Below, piece by piece: positions 1-12,827 of a stretch of DNA of 64,000 bases; the first letter of the stretch is position 1; every line of letters starts with the position of its first letter. Source of the stretch: Gamarada debralockiae (lineage: Eukaryota; Ascomycota; Leotiomycetes; Helotiales; Hyphodiscaceae). The translations under genes were made by a program, and so were the position numbers. Where the stretch lies: positions 62,001-126,000 of the forward strand of contig NXFV01001812.1 in assembly GCA_002803225.1 (NCBI GenBank), given 5' to 3'. Below the pieces are notes generated by a model. That model did no database searches and was not told where the DNA came from. It saw nothing but the letters and a program-made list of their open reading frames with translations.

Positions 1-380
1 TAAAGAGATTTTGCCAAGATCTTCATCGCTTAATACAGTTGAACCGCTGATACATCCCGTCAAGACAGAAAAAAAAAGTTTCCAGGCTACGCACCTTGTC
101 GAGTTGAATGGGCTCCGACACCAGCCATCAATGGAAATGAAGGACCAACAGCCTCTCTCGCCGCTGCGATCAACTGGTACCGCTCGTCACGTGTGACAAG
201 GAAGGCTTCGGCATTTGTCCCTAGAATTACCAAGCCAGCGAGACCAGTTTCAGAGAGATATTTGAAGTATTTCTTTTGATTTGGCAGATCGAGAGTATCG
301 GTGTTCTTGTCGAATAAGGTAACAGCTGGGCACCAAACACCTGATGGCGGGACGGTTTTGTGGACGCCGTTTGTAGCCAT
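1..380 (-). CDS. DHDPS/HOGA-family aldolase, 5' part (cut by window edge)
   Basis: The first exon (95-380) starts at the ATG at 380 and encodes about 95 residues typical of the dihydrodipicolinate synthase / 4-hydroxy-2-oxoglutarate aldolase superfamily. It has a GVWCPAVTLFD start, the GTNAEA segment that corresponds to the substrate-binding GTTGE loop, and the GVGAHSTRQ strand. These are class I Schiff-base aldolases of the (beta/alpha)8 fold; the catalytic lysine would lie beyond the visible part. A 66-base intron (29-94; GTGCGT donor, TTAAG acceptor) keeps the frame, and a second exon starts at 28 and leaves the window. In fungi such genes usually act in 2-keto-3-deoxy sugar acid or hydroxyproline breakdown rather than lysine synthesis. 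The exact substrate cannot be told from this fragment. The family call is firm and the splice junction is good. Confidence 0.82.
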
Positions 381-1423
381 TTGGGCAGACTGAATTTTTC
401 AGACACAGAATAATTCAATGTTCAAAGATCCAATCCAGAAATGGTTCCAAGAGTAGATCGTTGAAATTGGGAGAGCGATTCAGCATTTAGAAGTAGTCGC
501 TCAAAATATGTTGAGAGATTGAAATTTTGTGGGTTGCAATTTTCTAATGAGCGGAGAACAGAAGAAGTAATTGATGCTCGTATTGCTGTAATAGAGAATT
601 CTGCTCCTTTGAAATGAAAATAGGTCTTTCTCGAGCGTAATATATATGACAAAAACAGTTGCGGTGAATAATGTCCGTGAATCATCGAAGTGGTGCTCCT
701 CAGTGCTCTTCCATCCCACTTTCCATTTTTGTACTTGCATGGGTTAGCGGTGCCGCTCCCCGCCCGAAATCGCAGCTTGCAAAGTGGGCGCCTCGGGCTT
801 CCAAGTGAAGGATCATCCTTATTTTTAAGTGGAGAACTTTGAGAGTTTCAAAATATCTATCAAAATCGTTTGGAAAGAAGCAAAACATAAATGGAGCTCT
901 TGATCTTGAACGTTTTACCCCTATTTTTCTTCGAAGCTAACCGAGATTGACCCTAGCTTTGAAGCACGCTTCACGTAGTCTTTCTTTTCAGTGCCTACTA
1001 AATTGAGAAATAGAGCTGCTGAAGTACGATTTTGACGTACTTACTTAATATATGTTAGTTCGTTCAAGCTTTCTCTCGTACCAGAACCCCAACAACATCA
1101 AAGTGACTTTCACGTAGTTAAGTGTCGCGTGAGCGGTCCGACTTGATGCCGCGTTTGAAGTGTGGGATGCCCTAACAGACATCTTGCTGTCTTCTGACTT
1201 GAATTTGTCGGAACTGGAGCAACGTGGTTCAGATATTGGAATGTCTGACATAAAGTTAAGAGAAAGTTGAGTCATGGTCAGAAGCTTCTGTGTAACTTAA
1301 GTGTGTTGTGTATTCTGGATTCTGCAGACTGTCTTTAGCCGAACGTTGAGCAGAATCCTCAGTGAGGAAATTCAAGAGTCCAACAGTTCTGGAGAGTCAA
1401 AAACAATATGCCTCGACGTTTAG
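381..1423. other. Intergenic region
   Basis: Promoter side of the aldolase gene. Only short, unconvincing open frames on both strands. No repeat, tRNA or conserved coding signal was recognised. Confidence 0.5.
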
Positions 1424-1663
1424 TTCCCTCTTTTCCGGGCCTTCACCACGATCTCCATAACCGGAATCATCGACACCGAAATCCTCTCCGCCATACCCAC
1501 CCTGAAATTCCTCTGCCAAAACGGCGCCAGTTACGATCCCATCAGCATCGTGGACAGCACAGCTGCCGGAGTCTGCGTCTGCAACGCCCGGAAATCGCAG
1601 ACGATACTACTGAGAGAAATTCGAAGGTCAAAGAGTCAGAGACAGCTTGCCAGTGGACTCTGA
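1424..1663 (+). pseudogene. D-isomer 2-hydroxyacid dehydrogenase fragment
   Basis: An open stretch without its own start codon encodes about 80 residues that resemble the N-terminal catalytic half of fungal D-2-hydroxyacid (glyoxylate/hydroxypyruvate type) dehydrogenases. The run ISITGIIDTEIL, then the helix and strand LKFLCQNGASYDPISI, then STAAGVCVCNA, matches the family pattern of SITG..., KFICHNGAGYDxID and TARGIxVSNTP. After this the frame becomes basic and ends at a TGA at 1661, before the Rossmann NAD-binding domain, and a TAG lies directly upstream. I therefore read it as a truncated relic. It sits just past the TRS120 stop on the opposite strand. The family is inferred from motif order only. 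An unannotated exon is possible, but no partner exons were found. Confidence 0.5.
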
Positions 1664-1775
1664 GTACCCCACTTAGTCGCACCCATAAGGAGCAAATCTC
1701 AAACGCCAAAATCTTGGTATTCCCAACACTACTTTATCTTTCTATTCAAGATGCGCTCTTATGCATACATTACAT

Positions 1776-4700
1776 TCACTCCTCATCCCCATCCTCATCA
1801 TCATCACTCTCCTCATCCCTCACAACAACCAAACACGGCTCCCTCGAATGCCATATCCTCCTCTCCTTCGTCCCAAGTAGAGCATCCATCATAGATCTCG
1901 TATTAGCTCTCGGTCTCGCCGTTCCCTTCTCCTCTTTCTCCTCCAGCATGCCAACTAATCGCGCTTCCTCAACCGAAGCACTGATCTCGAATTCGCCTCT
2001 GCAGAGACACGTCATACCTAAGCTCACTTCAACAGATTCCCCAGCAGGAAGCTGAGGGAGCGTCTGTTGCAGTGTACCGTTCCAGACGAATTTCTTGGAG
2101 AGGTCGAGGGTGTGTGGTTGGTTTCGGATGGAGGGCTGGAGTCGAAGTAGAGGGATGATGGGTTCTGTGCCGCGATTGATGATCTTGATGCTGATTGCCG
2201 AGAAAGCATCAGTGACGACCTCGTGCTTTGCATTGCCCGCCTTGTTCCCGTTGACAGAGATATCAATCCCAATATCGTCAATCTTAATTGCTTCAATGAC
2301 TCTCTGACTGAGGCGAATACCCCTGAGTTCAATGTCACCCTTTCGGACAGGTCCGGTTTTGGTCGTCCAGGTCGCATGCAGCATTTTCAGGATCTCTTCA
2401 CGATACCAAAATGCTTCTCTTGTCGCACGCTCGGAATCTGCGGATACGCGGCCGGTGCTGACGACGAATTGGCGTTGGCGTGAAGGGTCGAGTGTTGGGA
2501 TCGCCGCGGCGGGGTCGGAGAGGAATATACGGCGGATGGGGAACATGATGCGGGAGGTATTGCCGGGAAGTATTTCTTCTTCGATGGTACCTCCGGATGT
2601 GATGTCGAGGTGGACATGAAGTTGGGAGGGCCAGGCATTTCGGAGATCGAGGATTAGGAGGCAGTAGTCTTCGGGTTTGAGGTCGGTACGTTCGTGATCG
2701 GAGGTTCCTGTTCGGGCCCAGAGAGAGGTGGGTATGTTGCCGGTGATGGGGAGCACATCCATACGTGCCAGTTCAATGCTGGCGTTTACTGTTACAGTGA
2801 GTGGCAGGCTCACTTGTCGAGTGTGAAATTTATCTTGGACTTCCGATTGAGGAACTCCAAGATAGGCGTAGTCGACCTGAACGACAGCACTTGTAAGTCC
2901 AGGCTTGCCGAGAATCTCCATTTCGAAGGTGGCCGTTCCACCAGGTTCGATGTACGGCATCTCGCCGTCCTTTGGTATCCAACGTAATGCTTGTTTTCTA
3001 GCAAAGATAAGTTCATATTCGTATAATTCCGCGGGTGACGCATCGCGGTTGTTCATTGCTGTTTGAAGAGGTGCTTGTGTCGAGTCTTTGAACGAGAAGA
3101 GGAGTAGGTCCACAGGTGTAGTTTTTGAGAGGTTTTGCAGGGTAATTGAAAATTCTTGACGTTCGCCTTCGAGAACCATCAACGCTGACTGCGATAATGA
3201 GCTCGACTTAACCACAACGACCGGTTGTCTATCAATCACATTTAATCCAAGCGATGCGCTCTTGGGAGGAATCACGCTCGAAGGGGAGGCAACGGGTCCT
3301 GAGCCGATACTGACAGGTCGGCCCTTGTCTTTGGCAATCGTTGCAAGTCCAATTGCCTTAATTTTGACCTCCCTGCGTGGCGACCACGGCTCCGTAAAGA
3401 TTGGAAATCGCCTCTCTCTGCAGCCCCGAACTCTGATGATGCAGCCAGTAATTTTCAGCTGTCCGGGCGCCTTAGGTGTTCCAGAAACAGTAAGAATCTG
3501 GGTGCGGTATGATCCGATCACCGTCTTTTGCGTGGCTGACTCGAACTCGGCCCCTTCAGACTCCAGCTTGATGCTTTCTATCTCCACATCAAACTCATAT
3601 GGATTTTGAAGAGTGGCTTTGAAGACCGCTGCCTCTCCCGCCACGAGGAGATGATCTACAGCCGCAGCATCAGGCGTACGCAAAAAGGGATTGTAGATAA
3701 ATGGATTGACCTCTCGTGAGGTTGCAACAGTGGTTGCGCCTGGCAGTTCGCTCTTCTTGTGAGGGATGGGAGTTCTTGTTGGGGGCAAAGCTTCAAGGTC
3801 CACGCCTCGAACGAGAAACTCATCCCAATACTCGGCACTCAAATCCTTGACTCCCAGATTTCTTGCTGCTCCTAGTGTTCTCGAAATGTTGGTAGCAAGT
3901 CTGACTTGTTCTTCCCGAGTCATCGATGGCGATGCGTCTTCGCTGCGAGGTCCAGGAGCAATACCACTACCAGCAGTCCGCAGCAGATCTGCTGTGAATC
4001 GCAGGACGCCGTGGAAATCCGGCAACGCTTCTGATAGATTGATACAAGACCGCAGAACATCCATCTTTAGATTCTGGCCACCGAACGAGCGTACGGTAGC
4101 ATTGTGAATGATCCTTGCGATGGCCCCTTCATCTGAATCATCGATATCTGGTTGACCAGGATTTGGTCGAGACATGACAACTCCGTATGTTTGACTGAGT
4201 AAACCGAGAAAAGCATCTACGCCATTCTCGATGTCTCCTTCGCCAAGATCGAGAGCAGCAGCACCATTCGTATTGCCATTCACGGCACTGACAGCAGCTA
4301 AGCCAGCCGCGGGATGCACGCCCATCTCCGCGGCGCCAACAATCCGCGCCTGTACAAGGCCAGGTATCAGAACAGCTACCAGCTCTCGGATAACCATTGC
4401 CTTTTTTCTGTTGTACCCTAATGATCCTAATACCGAAGCAATACCGCTTAGGACTATCGTTCGATCCGAGACAGACAGCTGCTCTGCGGATGAGGACGAT
4501 GGGAATGCGCGAAACAGAGTTTTGACGATCTCTGTACGCATAGGTTGTATGTTCAAACGAGGAGTTACGAGATTCGGTGGTTTCTTCAGAGGACCGCCAA
4601 GAACTAAGTGGTTTAGAGTGTCGTCGTCCAAAGTTCCCCCTGCTAGGTGAGTAGCAGACAAAAGTTTCGAAAATCTAACGACGGTCTCGGAGAAGGAGAG

Positions 4701-6189
4701 TTGTGGTAATGCCTCCCCAGTGTTACTCGCTGCTCTGTAGTAAAGGCTCAGAATCCTTTCTAGTAACTCTGGAAGTAGAACTGTCAGATTTTGCAGTGAC
4801 ACGAGCCGATTGCTTGCGGGGCTCTTTGGCTCGGTTAGGGTGGATGTTGTAGGTGCTTTCTCTGCCGAGATATAGCATATTTGGGGTATTTGAAAATCCA
4901 AACCGGTCCAGGCCAGCATAAGCATACTTATGAGGATGTTCTCAAGTCCTTTGGCATGCCATAAGTGATCAAGACTATTTTTTGCGATCGAAGTGCTTTC
5001 CACAAGCTCTCGCAAAGCATCTCTCCACCGTCCAGCATTCAGGTATAGTGACCCTATGACAATGCCAACTCTCCCCTTTCCTTTATTCCTTGACCGCTCA
5101 CTGACACTTCCAGATCCAAAACCTTGTACCGAAACTCGGTCACGGCTAGTATCTCTGAGAACGTCCTGGGTAACGAATCGAGGCGGCACATGCTTTTGAT
5201 CGCCTGGTGGTCCCACTATCTGGTCGAAAGTTGTTGGTAGGTCGGATTGCACACCATTCATTGGAGTTGTGGGTCGCCCGGAGGGAGAAGAGGCATTCGA
5301 GTCTGAAGTTGTAGATCGAAATTGTGCTGGCATTGACATCCGGACTTGGCTTCGGTCACCACTGGCTGCTGGAGAACCGGATCTAGAATCTTGCCCAGGC
5401 AATGAAAACTGCGAATTTCGCCTAGACGCCCCATCTGCAGATCCTGCTCCCCATGATGCCCCATTATACTGTCGATTGATTTGCGACTGACCTGGAGACT
5501 CGATGGTGTTCAGGGGCTGGAGAGACTTGGCTAGAGTTGTCATTTCTGCGAGAAGAATGGATGAGATGTCGCACATGATCGTTTTCATCGTTGTTCGTTT
5601 GCAGTCTGCCAGTGGAGGAACTACCACAAGACCTTCTGGTACGGCTCCGGCAGCTTTATTCGGGACATAGTCGAACAACAGGAGTTGATGCACCAATGCT
5701 TTTGGATATCTATCCCTAACATCCTCCAAGTCTTGGTATAATTCCCGCAGATTATATTCAGGCTTGGGGGGTCCATACCCATTATTCCAACTCCTTCTCG
5801 CAGTCCCTCTGTATGATACATGGTCAAGCTCTGCACCATCTGCAATGCCCAGTATGACAAGTGGTTCGCGATAAAGTTCGAATGGAGACAGAGCGACGTG
5901 GGAGGGTGGAGGATAATATGTCGTAAGGTCATATACAATCATGCCAGTGGGAAATGCAAGAGGAGAGAACATGTCTGCGAAGAGGTCAGTAAAGTCCGGG
6001 GGGTCACAATTCACGCAAGAGCGTACTCCTATTTGGTCTTCCATCCGGACTGATATCTCCCAGTCGAACGACATTCTCAGGATGCAATCTTTCAACAAAG
6101 CTCAGAAACCTTGCGCGCTTGATTTGGCCAATTGGTAACAGCACCACTCGTACTCTTGCTGGAGCAACGGGCGATAGCTGATCAAGCAT
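1776..6189 (-). CDS. TRS120: TRAPPII complex subunit Trs120 (HypA/TRAPPC9-like)
   Basis: Large subunit specific to the TRAPPII tethering complex, which acts at the late Golgi and activates the Ypt31/Rab11 class of GTPases. Two exons: 6027-6189 and 1776-5974, split by a 52-base intron (GTACGC donor, TTCGCAG acceptor). The join gives GDISPDGRPNR then NMFSPLAFPTG, which is the family sequence across this site. Total 1453 residues, close to other fungal Trs120/HypA proteins. The ATG at 6189 is chosen because the protein then begins just before the conserved APARVRVVLLPIG strand; an in-frame ATG at 6291 would add 34 residues of unlikely sequence. A Ser/Gly-rich linker lies around residues 250-370, followed by helical and beta-sandwich regions. 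The C-terminus is acidic. The opposite strand carries only shadow frames. Confidence 0.95.
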
Positions 6190-6994
6190 CTTGACAACAT
6201 TTGGTTTGCGCCTGGGCCTGTTGAGCTCGTATTCGTGGGGAAGGATGGGTCTACCAGCTTCGTGTGGGATCCATGATGTCTGATATTTCAAAAAACAATG
6301 CCAGAAACGTGAGTATCACCAAATTATTCGACTCTCAAGCTGATCATAAATTCTAGGACATCGTGTGCTCGGGGATGCGCTTCTGTTCTGCCTCTGACAC
6401 ACGGTCCATCTCGGCGAAACGTCGGCCCGTGATTTGTCCTTTTGGCATCAACCAGGATCTTTCGCCGACTCATCGCATCACACAACGTCAATTGAATAAT
6501 TCAAAGCCTATGGTAAATTAATAAAAAAGTTTGCAATGCTTTCCAGAGAACCAAAGAATCTTCAACATCTATCAATCGTGGAATGTTCGTGCTCATCATG
6601 CACTTTATCTGAACATGTCGGTTGCTTACCCCAGACTTCACTCCAGTCTCACAGGTGTCAGGCCTGCACTCCCCACCAGTGCTAAGCATCAGGAGTTAGG
6701 ACGTGTTCATCGAGACTTCTCCTTTCAAACGCTTTCGAGTTCATATCTAGTACAAATCAGGACCAGGGCAGGCAAGACTGGTGGTGATTTTCCCTTTTTC
6801 TCCAGTGTCTGGGACTATCGATTACGACGAAGAATTCAGGCCCTTTATTCCCCGCATGAAGAATGGTTTGTGGCTACGCCACTGTTCATGCCACTTGAGT
6901 ATAAAGAACAGATGGGAGTCTGCATGAAGTTTCTTGATGCTACTTTCAATCGGAGTGAGGTGTGACTTTCCCAAACCTAAGGCCCGACACTGGA
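6190..6994. other. TRS120 upstream region
   Basis: 5' side of TRS120. A plus-strand open frame of 144 codons (6531-6965) has no recognisable motif and no convincing start context. Nothing else is seen. Confidence 0.4.
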
Positions 6995-7892
6995 AGGTCA
7001 TGCCTCCCTCTTGACACCCTCGAAATACTCAACGAGGTTTTCACGTTCTAATAACTTGGTCTTTTGAAGGGATTCATGTATGAATGTTAGAGGGATGGAG
7101 GTGTTGTGGTACTTCTGTGGCATGGAACAGTAAGATTCTCTATTCCACTTTGCGAATACTACCAGGCCCTTCTTTCTGGATGCTACCGGCATTCCGATCC
7201 TCAACAACCTTGCAAGCAACAATTGGGAAGCAACCACTTGCAATCTCCGAGTCTCGGCCTTTACACCTCTCCTCCCAATCACCTGGCGGCAGCATAGCCG
7301 TTTAATCCAGCCTCCTCTTCAGGCCTTGACTGTACATCTTGCACTATATCCGCATCAGCAACATCGACCCATTACTCTATTGCACTTTCGAAAGCCATAT
7401 ATAGATACTTCTTCCACCGATTGAACGCTGCATCTCCAGGATCACTAGACTGGGAAGCATCGTTTGAGGCAGGGGGAACGCAATCAGTATTGCCTGTCAT
7501 GAGGCTCAGACCACCAGAATGCGACGGGAAATTTCTGGATCGAATCATGCCTGACTCATGGCCTTCATCTGAGACTGTTTTCAATATCGGCCTGCTCTTC
7601 GGAGAATTTACACCTTCCGCAAAATTCCGATCAGCCGCCTCGGATACCTTATCCGATGTAGCCTATTCTCCATGCTCCTGTAATATCAAGTCATGATGCC
7701 CAATCTCATTATCCAGAGGCATGAGGACCTGATGCTGACGTACCACAGTCTTTGAGAATACAGCCTTGAATCCGACGGCAGGATTTTGTGAGGACTTTGA
7801 GGCTCTTCCTGCTTTTTTCACTTGAAAATATACGTGGTGTTGCAAGCTGTTACCCATGGATCTTGCAGGAGATCTTTATCAAAGGTATCCAT
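6995..7892 (-). pseudogene. Decayed hypothetical gene
   Basis: From an ATG at 7892 (start MDTFDKDLLQDPW) a coding-like frame runs down the minus strand but is broken several times. There is a frame change or stop near 7820, an in-frame TAG at 7663-7665 and a TAA at 7372-7374. The segments between them keep one frame and read like ordinary protein, for example NFAEGVNSPKSRPILK, NFPSHSGGLSLMTG and VQSRPEEEAGLNGY. A further coding-like piece with PPGDWEERCKGRD lies in another frame near 7280-7150. No homologous family was recognised. Introns could explain one break but not all of them. The best reading is a gene in decay upstream of TRS120. Confidence 0.4.
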
Positions 7893-8134
7893 TGTATTTC
7901 ACTGTCTTGGGAATCACTGTCCTGCGACCATCTCTCTCCTGAGAATGGGTTTAGTGTGGGTTAAGCGAGGCTCCAACAGAGGTGGAAGGGGGAGATGGAA
8001 GAACAATTAACTTGAATCTCTTTCGCTTCCAGGCCCGACGCTCACCTTCGCGGTTCCCTTGACCATTGAAACACTAAAAACTCGATCTACACAAACCTCT
8101 ACTCTTTTTGCTGGGTCTTCTCTTGCTATGCAAG

Positions 8135-11100
8135 ATGTCAGCTAGCAACTTGCTAGATCTGTTGTCGCAGGCAGCGGATGCTTTTATTGCAGACACCCCT
8201 GACATCTCGATCTATGACGGGAGCAATAACCTGGATTCAGTCCTGTCCTACAAAACCCTTCTGGAAGACTCGAAGTCAAGAGCCATGAAGATTCTGACTA
8301 GAAAATTGATCGACCTACAACAGAATCCCGTCGTTGTTCTATATCTGGAGAACCACTATCATACCATTTCATGGTTTTGGGCAATTGTTGCCAGTGGTGG
8401 CATTCCATGTCTGTTACCAGCATTAACTGAGGACAAAGACCAACGCGATGTCCAACTCCATGTTCTGCAAACACTACTCGACAATCCATGGTTTATTACG
8501 TCCGTTGATCTACTCAACGACCTGGGTAGTGTTTGTGGGCTTCTAATCAGAACTACAGACGACGTCGACGGCATATACGTTTACGATTTTACAGATCGAG
8601 CCTGTCCAGGTGGAACAAAGCAAGGAGAAGATCTAGCTGTACTGATGCTGACGTCTGGCTCAACTGGAATCCCTAAGGCAGTTTCCCTACAGCACGGTCA
8701 AATTCTAGCTGCTCTCAAAGGAAAGTCGACAATCCACAATACTACGAAAAACGATGTCTTCTTGAACTTCGTCGACCTTCATCATGTCGCCAATTTGATG
8801 GAAATTCACTTCCATGCCCTCTACCTTGGTGCACAGCAGATTCATGTTGAGAAATCCGCCTTCTTGGATGACCCATTTTCTTTTGTCGAGAAGATTCAGC
8901 GCCACAGAGTGTCATACACTTTTGCTCCAAACTTCTTTCTATCTCGTCTAGTCACCACATTCCAATCTCTGGGCGAAGATCGGCGATTGATGATGGAGAA
9001 GGTACCCGAAGAACTACAGCCAATCCGACCATGGCGAGGAGAATTCGGTATCTACTACATGGATTGCCCTCAACACCCTCTCAACACCCGGACTTTTCAA
9101 CAGAATCCCTTGAACTTCGAACTAGTCGATTTCTCTTGCTTGCGAGCCCTTGTGTCTGGGGGTGAATCGAACGTTACGGACACTTGCGACGCACTCGAAT
9201 CCTTCCTCCACGATTACAATTCCCCCACAGGTCTTATTAAGCCAGGTTTCGGCATGACCGAAACGTGTGCCGGAGCAATCTACAATGTCGAAGACTGTCC
9301 CAGATACGACCTAGAACGAAAATCCGAATTCGCTAGCGTTGGAGTCTGCATGCCAGGTGTTGAGATGAGAGTCATGCGACGACATGGTACGGAAGCCAAA
9401 AGGGGTGAGACTGGATCACTTCAACTAGCAGGGCCAGTAGTATTTAAGGAGTACTACAACGATTCAGAGAAAACCGTTACCAGCTTTACCCCTGATGGGT
9501 GGTTTAAGACAGGAGACTTGGCTTTCATAGATGAGAACGGGCGGCTGCATATTGGTGGACGAGAGAACCAAACCATTGTCAGCAATGGGTATGGAGCTTC
9601 TGTTTTCCCATATCTTGCTGCAAATAGTTTACTGACTTTCTAGGGTCAACCACTATCCCCATCCCATCGAAGCTGCAATTGAAGAAGCCATCTCTGAAGC
9701 CACGCCCGGATATACCGCTGTATTCCCCCATCGCCCCCCGGAATTCGAAACCGAAGCTCTCTGCGTTGTCTATCTACCAGCTTACGATCCCTCCGACATT
9801 TACAAGCATGCCGATACCATAGCCACGATTTCAAAGGCCGTCGTTAAGTTCTCTGGTATCAGACCGTACGTAATCATTGCGTTGCCGGAATCTCTTCTCC
9901 CGAAATCTTCACTTGGAAAACTTTCACGCTCAAAGATACGCGCAGCATTCGAGAACGGCGAGTACGATGCTTATATCGACCGCAATGAGCACACCCATCA
10001 GACCTATGCGCCTCCCATGACCTCCACCGAAACTATCATCCTCGATGTCTTTAATGAGCTATTTAGCGGCATGGCAGACTACTCCGGTGTCAATACAAAT
10101 ATGTTCCTTCTAGGCGTTTCTTCCATCGACTTACTCAAGCTGCGTATGAACCTACAAAAGCGTCTTGGTTTCCAATTTACTATCACGACAATCTTCAATC
10201 ATCCCGTTATCAAGGATCTAGCTCTCGAGGTGAGTTATGCCGTGCTTTCTTTAAATCGTTCTGTTGTCTGAGTGGCTCATATGTCTCGCTCCTTGAAACG
10301 ACTCTGGAGCAGATGCTCAGAATTGCCCAAGTAGAGGGAGTGATTGCTAACCTGCCGACGTCTGTAGCTCGATAATCTGCAGTTGAGAGCCTACAATCCT
10401 GTTGTCGTCCTTCAACCCAATGGCGACGGAACCCCACTCTTCTTCATCCATCCCGGCGTAGGAGAAGTCCTCATATTCATGAATCTCGCACGCTACATCA
10501 CCGATCGTCCGGTCTATGGCCTTCGAGCACGCGGTTTCGACGACGGCGAACCGTTCTTCGCTACTATGAACGAAATCGTCAACGTTTACCACGACGCTAT
10601 CAAGAGAATTCAACCCTCCGGCCCCTACTGCCTCTGCGGCTATTCCTTCGGATCAATCGTCTCTTTCGAGATTGCCAAGTTCATGGAGTTCAACGGCGAT
10701 GAAGTCAAATTCCTGAGTGTCATCGACCAACCTCCACACATCAAGATACGCGCACGAGGGTACGACTGGAATGAATGCGTGCTCACGATCGCTTTCTTTC
10801 TGGGGTTGGTCGAGGAGGAGTACGCGTACGATATTCTTCCCACCATCCGCGCCTCCGGCCAAACCTGCCAGGAAACCTTGGATCATATTTTCGAGATGGC
10901 TCCGCCTGCTCGGGTTCAAGAATTAGGTATAACAATGGAGAAGTTGGATAACTGGGCACGTTTAGCGTTTCGGTTGAAGAACATTTCCGGGGACTACGAT
11001 CCAGCGGGAGTAGTCAAGGAAATGGATGTCTTCTTCACTGATCCGCTGGTCGGAATCGTCAAGGCGAAGACGAAGGCCGAATGGTTTGAGGATTACATTG

Positions 11101-11378
11101 CAAAATGGCAGGATTTCGTCGAGGGAGACGTCAGGTTCGAATACGTTAGCGGCACTCATCGTACTTTGATTAGTCCGCCGTTTGTGAAGGACTTTGCAGG
11201 TATATTTAAGGAGGCGCTGAGACGAAGAGAGGCAGGTGAGACTGGGATTGTGGAGTGTGAGGAGGTAGGCTCTAGAAGTCCGGTTGCTAGTCAGGGTGAT
11301 AAGATGGGGCAGGATGTTGTGGGTGGGTATGAGGCTGATGATGAGATGTCACCTAGAAGCCCGACTTTGAAACGTTGA
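8135..11378 (+). CDS. NRPS-like adenylation-thiolation-thioesterase (A-T-TE) enzyme
   Basis: Three exons (8135-9588, 9644-10229, 10368-11378) join in frame to 1016 residues. Residues 1 to about 590 form an adenylate-forming domain: LTSGSTGIPK core near 172, FGMTETC near 372, GWFKTGDLA near 459, and a SSLGKLSRSK lysine near 575. A carrier domain follows, with LGVSSIDLLKL giving the phosphopantetheine serine near 644. A thioesterase has the GYSFG nucleophile elbow near 772 and a GTHRTL histidine near 943. There is no condensation domain. This A-T-TE order is that of fungal enzymes that activate and dimerise aryl-pyruvic acids into quinones, furanones or dioxolanones (the TdiA, AtrA, MicA type). 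The A4 region VDLHHVANLMEIH lacks the usual amino-acid-binding Asp pattern, in keeping with a keto-acid or acyl substrate. The ATG at 8135 follows a TC-rich leader. The product is not predictable here. Confidence 0.9.
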
Positions 11379-11543
11379 GGGGGTTTGAACGATTGGGCGG
11401 TGCTGTGGACGGGAGTTTGAGAGTCCTATTTTCATTCGTTGACTCATTTCAGCGATTGAGCGGATACACTGAATGGATCCAAATCCATAGACAATACGTA
11501 GTGTGAATAAAAAGAATGTTCAATCTCTCTTCTCAAGTAACGA

Positions 11544-12205
11544 TCAAACTTTTCCCGCTGCAACCTCCCCTACCCGTCCCCAAACAGCCTGCGCATCCAA
11601 ATACACCTCAAAACATCTAAGCACCGCCTCCTCCTTTTGCCGCTCCTGCTCGATCGCTGGTACCAAGTGGAAGATACTCACAGCAGGGATCTTGAATTTC
11701 TCCTGCTTAGGATCATGTTTGACAACGTATGTGATGGTGCATGTCATATAGATCTTGTCTTTGATGGCATCTAGCTTCAAGTCAGGTAACTGAAGACAGG
11801 GGTTGAAGGAAGGAGTAGGTACCGAAATCGATGACCTCATGCTTCATGCTCTGAAGTTGAGGGAAAGCTGTATTGAAGAACTGCATCATTGCGTCAGCTT
11901 GATTGTGGAAATAAAAGGATATGAGAAAGGGGACGGGAGAGTATACGGAGAGGATGTTTGGGAAGCCGACAAGAGGTTCATTGTTGGCGAACTGCAGAGT
12001 AGCATCTTTGGTGTAGAATTTGTGGAGCGAGGTCGTGGTTAGGGAATCGGCTGCTTCGTGGAACTATGTTAAAAATTATGCGTTAGTTGGGATTGGAAGT
12101 TGGAAGTAGTAGACAGGTTTGAAAATGGAAGGAAAGGGGAAAAGAGAGAAGTACCGCGAGCAGCCAAGCGTTGATTTGCTCCCGAGGCCGAGTTTGCAGT
12201 GCCAT
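11544..12205 (-). CDS. SnoaL/NTF2-like small protein
   Basis: Four exons (12155-12205, 11947-12063, 11823-11880, 11544-11770) give 150 residues with every junction in frame. The start MALQTRPREQIN leads into FHEAADSLTTTSLHKFYTKD, a first helix of the NTF2 cone fold. Then come TLQFANNEPLVG, MKHEVIDFDAIKDKIYM and the strands TCTITYVVKHDP and IPAVSIFHLVP. This is the helix and bent-sheet order of SnoaL-like proteins, which in fungi include polyketide cyclases, epoxide hydrolases and many of unknown role. It converges on the A-T-TE gene with 165 bases between stops, so a link to that pathway is possible but unproven. The active-site residues cannot be assigned by eye. Confidence 0.72.
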
Positions 12206-12827
12206 GGTTCGTGAGGTACTAGTTTGACATTTGGAATAGTCACCCGGGGATTGAGATTGATTAATTCGCAGTCTAGGCTGTGCCCTTTATACCAGTCTTG
12301 CAAATACTTCACCAGTGAGGCTCCTCGAGGGAAAGTCTCCGGAGATCACGTGAGCGGACACTTGCTGAGAAATCAGATATTGCGACACCAAGAGCACAGG
12401 ATGGGGGCAATCAAGCGAGCTTGGGGTTGGAATAATTATAAGGACAAGTCAGAATAGCAACTGAGGTGTTAGAAGAAGCGTGTAAATAAGACGGGGCGCT
12501 GAGAGCCTGGAAATACGTGATATTCACATAGACCTGGAAGTCAAAAAGCAGGTTGGGACGCAAGATGCCAATCATTCATTTGGTTCCAGAGATTAAACGC
12601 CTTACCAGAACTCTATAGATGCATACGACCTCGAATCGCTCTTTCTAACTGAGCAGTTCAAGTCAAAGACATTGAGGGCGGCTACTAACTGTCCAAAGCA
12701 TCGGTCTTCAATCACTCAAAAGAATGGACCGATTCACATCTTATATCCCATTGATGCGGTATTGCAAGACAACGACAAACATTTGCTATTGCCAATCCAA
12801 TCGAAAGCAAACTGAAGATCTAGAATT
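12206..12827. other. Intergenic region with CACGTG element
   Basis: Lies between the SnoaL-like start and the PSAT stop. It contains an ATCACGTGAG box (about 12344-12353), a core recognised by bHLH/Cbf1-type factors in fungi. No coding signal. Confidence 0.4.

Noticed and set aside
1408..2055. 215-codon plus-strand frame overlapping the TRS120 end
   Set aside because: The frame differs from the dehydrogenase-like one and its second half is antisense to TRS120.
4231..4650. Plus-strand frame of 139 codons inside TRS120
   Set aside because: Shadow of a strongly conserved gene on the other strand.
6531..6965. 144-codon plus-strand frame upstream of TRS120
   Set aside because: No family signal, composition unlike neighbouring exons, and no splice partners.
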